A stretch of 7,007 nt of DNA from a bacterium (GTDB taxonomy: Bacteria > UBA9089 > UBA9088), in the NCBI GenBank assembly GCA_003498085.1, contig DNCM01000049.1:1-7007 (forward strand), read 5' to 3'. Each line of letters begins with the position of its first letter. Position 1 is the stretch's first letter. The notes below the pieces were generated by a model, which was not told where the DNA came from, searched no databases, and was given only the letters and a program-made list of their open reading frames with translations. Positions 5,529-7,007 of the stretch are shown here, piece by piece. The translations under genes were made by a program, and so were the position numbers.

Positions 5529-7007
5529 GCTTAAAAAATATTTTCCTATATTTCTGTTGGCAGGGATAGTCTTTCTTTTTTTTCTTCCTATTCTTACTAC
5601 TTCATCAATTTGGGGGTTTAGGGATTTTCATCGTTATGTCTATCCGATGAGATATTTTGGAAGGGAATGTGTATTGTCTGGATATATTCCATTTTGGAAT
5701 CCATATGTTGGCTGTGGAATGCCCTATTTTGCAGGACTTCAAGGAATGGCATTTTATCCACCATCTATCCTTGTCTATCTACTTCCTTACGAAATTGGCC
5801 TTAAAGCATTTATTGTCTTTCACTTTTTTGTTTCCTGTATATCTACTTATTTACTGGCACTTGAACTTGGTTTAGGTAAACCATCTAGTTTTGTTACTAG
5901 TTTGGTTTATGGTTTTTCTGGATGGCTTATCTCATCCATTGACATTCCAATCATCCTTTGTGCATCTGCTTGGATTCCCCTTATTCTTCTTTTTCTTTTA
6001 AAATCTCGTCCAATACTTGCAGGTGTTTTTCTTTCCTTCCAGATTTTATCTGGAGAACCCTCTATGTATTACTTAACTTCTGTTTTTATTCTGCTATTTG
6101 GTTTTTTCATAAGAAAGCCAATTTTTCCTATTCTATCAATCCTTATATCCCTGGCTATTTCTTTATTTCAACTTATTCCATTTTTGGAGTTTCTTTCCTA
6201 TTCAACCCGTATGAAGCAGTTATATGCTGAAGGGATACAATGGGCATTTTCTCCATATGAAGTTTTAAGGTTTATTTTACCAAGTTCCTGCGGAGCAATT
6301 GTAAGGGGAGAAGAGGAACCAGCAGTCTTCTTTGGCCAGATGTGGCTAAAGAGTCCATACATCGGAATAATTCCCACTTTGCTCACAATTATCGTTATTA
6401 TTTGGCCAAGAAAAAATAAATATTGCCTATTTTTTTCTTACCTTGGACTGGTTTTTCTTATCCTCTCATTTGGTAATCATACCCCTTTGTATAAGCTGGT
6501 ATATAAATATTTTCCTTTGTTTTCATTAATGAGATATCCTGTAAAGTGTCTTTTAATTACAAGTCTTTGTCTTTCTATTCTTTCTGGATTTGGAATGGAG
6601 CATATTCTTTCCTTAAAGAAAAACCCTATTAGACTTTTTGTTTTTCTGGGATTACTAATAATTTTTTTGTTTACTTTAGCTTTCATTGAAGAAAGCAAGA
6701 TTATTTCCTTATTTCCTATCCCGGCACATAGTTTTCTAAAATGGTGGCCAGATGTACTGACCGATGGTTTTCTTATTATTGCTTTTATTGTCTTTGCCAT
6801 AATTATTCTTCTTCTTTATAAGTTTTCTATTATTACAGAAAGGGCTTTTATTCTAGGATTTATTGGAGCAATCATTATAGACCTATTCTTTTTTGGAAGT
6901 AATTTATGTCCATTGGTAGATAGGTATGTCTACGATAAAAGCGAAACTATAATGTTTCTTGAGGAATGTGGGGACTATTTTAGGATTATGCAAACACCAA
7001 AGACATC
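5521..7007 (+). CDS. YfhO-like polytopic membrane protein, second paralog (3' end outside window)
   Basis: The frame is open from ATG at 5521 to the right edge, giving 495 complete codons without a stop, so only the N-terminal and membrane part is visible. It is a clear paralog of the preceding gene over the whole visible length. It shares FRDF (33-36, candidate catalytic D35), YPMR, PFWNPY (57-62), YPPSI (79-83), a FSG...SSIDI block (132-142), GEP (178-180), SLFQ and FLEF, QMWL-SPYIGIIP (273-285), TP-Y and RYPVK (338-342). It starts with a cytoplasmic MIKLKK and a helix at about 7-24, and about a dozen helices follow in all. The end visible here corresponds to about residue 490 of the first paralog, so roughly 250 residues including the YYPGW-type domain should lie beyond the window. 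It overlaps the upstream stop by 8 nt. Like its paralog, it is probably a GT-C-like glycosyltransferase of unknown substrate. Confidence 0.82.
   Translation, partial: MIKLKKYFPIFLLAGIVFLFFLPILTTSSIWGFRDFHRYVYPMRYFGRECVLSGYIPFWNPYVGCGMPYFAGLQGMAFYPPSILVYLLPYEIGLKAFIVFHFFVSCISTYLLALELGLGKPSSFVTSLVYGFSGWLISSIDIPIILCASAWIPLILLFLLKSRPILAGVFLSFQILSGEPSMYYLTSVFILLFGFFIRKPIFPILSILISLAISLFQLIPFLEFLSYSTRMKQLYAEGIQWAFSPYEVLRFILPSSCGAIVRGEEEPAVFFGQMWLKSPYIGIIPTLLTIIVIIWPRKNKYCLFFSYLGLVFLILSFGNHTPLYKLVYKYFPLFSLMRYPVKCLLITSLCLSILSGFGMEHILSLKKNPIRLFVFLGLLIIFLFTLAFIEESKIISLFPIPAHSFLKWWPDVLTDGFLIIAFIVFAIIILLLYKFSIITERAFILGFIGAIIIDLFFFGSNLCPLVDRYVYDKSETIMFLEECGDYFRIMQTPKT

Noticed and set aside
950..5583. Eight-base homopolymer runs (for example near 951-960, 1409-1416, 3505-3512, 5192-5199, 5576-5583) as phase-variation tracts
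   Set aside because: Runs of this length are expected in AT-rich genes full of Phe and Lys codons; none sits at a site that singles it out, apart from those already noted beside the repeat array and the gene junction.
5958..6230. Plus-strand 90-codon open frame (and similar at 5657-5875)
   Set aside because: These are out-of-frame shadows of the second YfhO-like gene, which is open from 5521 to the window end.
6477..6800. Minus-strand 107-codon open frame
   Set aside because: It is antisense to the second YfhO-like gene, whose frame shows conserved paralog motifs throughout this stretch.

Overview
The window is AT-rich bacterial DNA with two divergent gene clusters. Tight gene packing, 8-nt gene overlaps, TTG starts, sigma70-type promoters and a bacterial class III prepilin leader all support a bacterium. 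The mix of a GspG-like pilin, DUF2723-TPR and YfhO-type membrane proteins is the sort of set seen in poorly cultured phyla such as Omnitrophota, Elusimicrobiota or WOR-3. That placement is an impression from protein style only; nothing in the window fixes the taxon. No rRNA, tRNA, CRISPR array, insertion sequence or integrase is visible.

Left cluster (minus strand, read from about 2740 down to 224): queD, a 6-carboxytetrahydropterin synthase of the queuosine/7-deazaguanine pathway, overlaps by 8 nt a 714-residue polytopic membrane protein. That protein has a DUF2723 (GT-C-like glycosyltransferase) N-terminal domain and four C-terminal TPR units. Positions 1-223, downstream of it, contain no gene I can support.

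Centre (about 2736-2823): a short divergent intergenic region. A plus-strand promoter and a minus-strand promoter appear to share or overlap their -35 hexamers, so the two clusters may compete for RNA polymerase.

Right cluster (plus strand, 2824 to the right edge): a type II secretion/type IV pilus-like prepilin, then two tandem paralogous YfhO-like polytopic membrane proteins (749 residues complete; the second cut by the window edge after 495 residues). The gaps are 2 nt and -8 nt, so all three are very probably one operon. The second paralog is fully open from 5521 to 7007. The window therefore holds three large GT-C-like membrane enzymes flanking one pilin and queD, which suggests, without proving it, a surface-glycan or protein-glycosylation function.

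The least expected signal is a set of degenerate 7-bp tandem repeats inside the coding regions: two arrays in the DUF2723 gene (coding-strand unit AAGTTCA, encoding KFKVQSS-like peptides) and one in the first YfhO-like gene (unit GTCAAGA, encoding VKSQESR-like peptides). All three lie in predicted loops or linkers, and in the one orientation that contains no stop codon.
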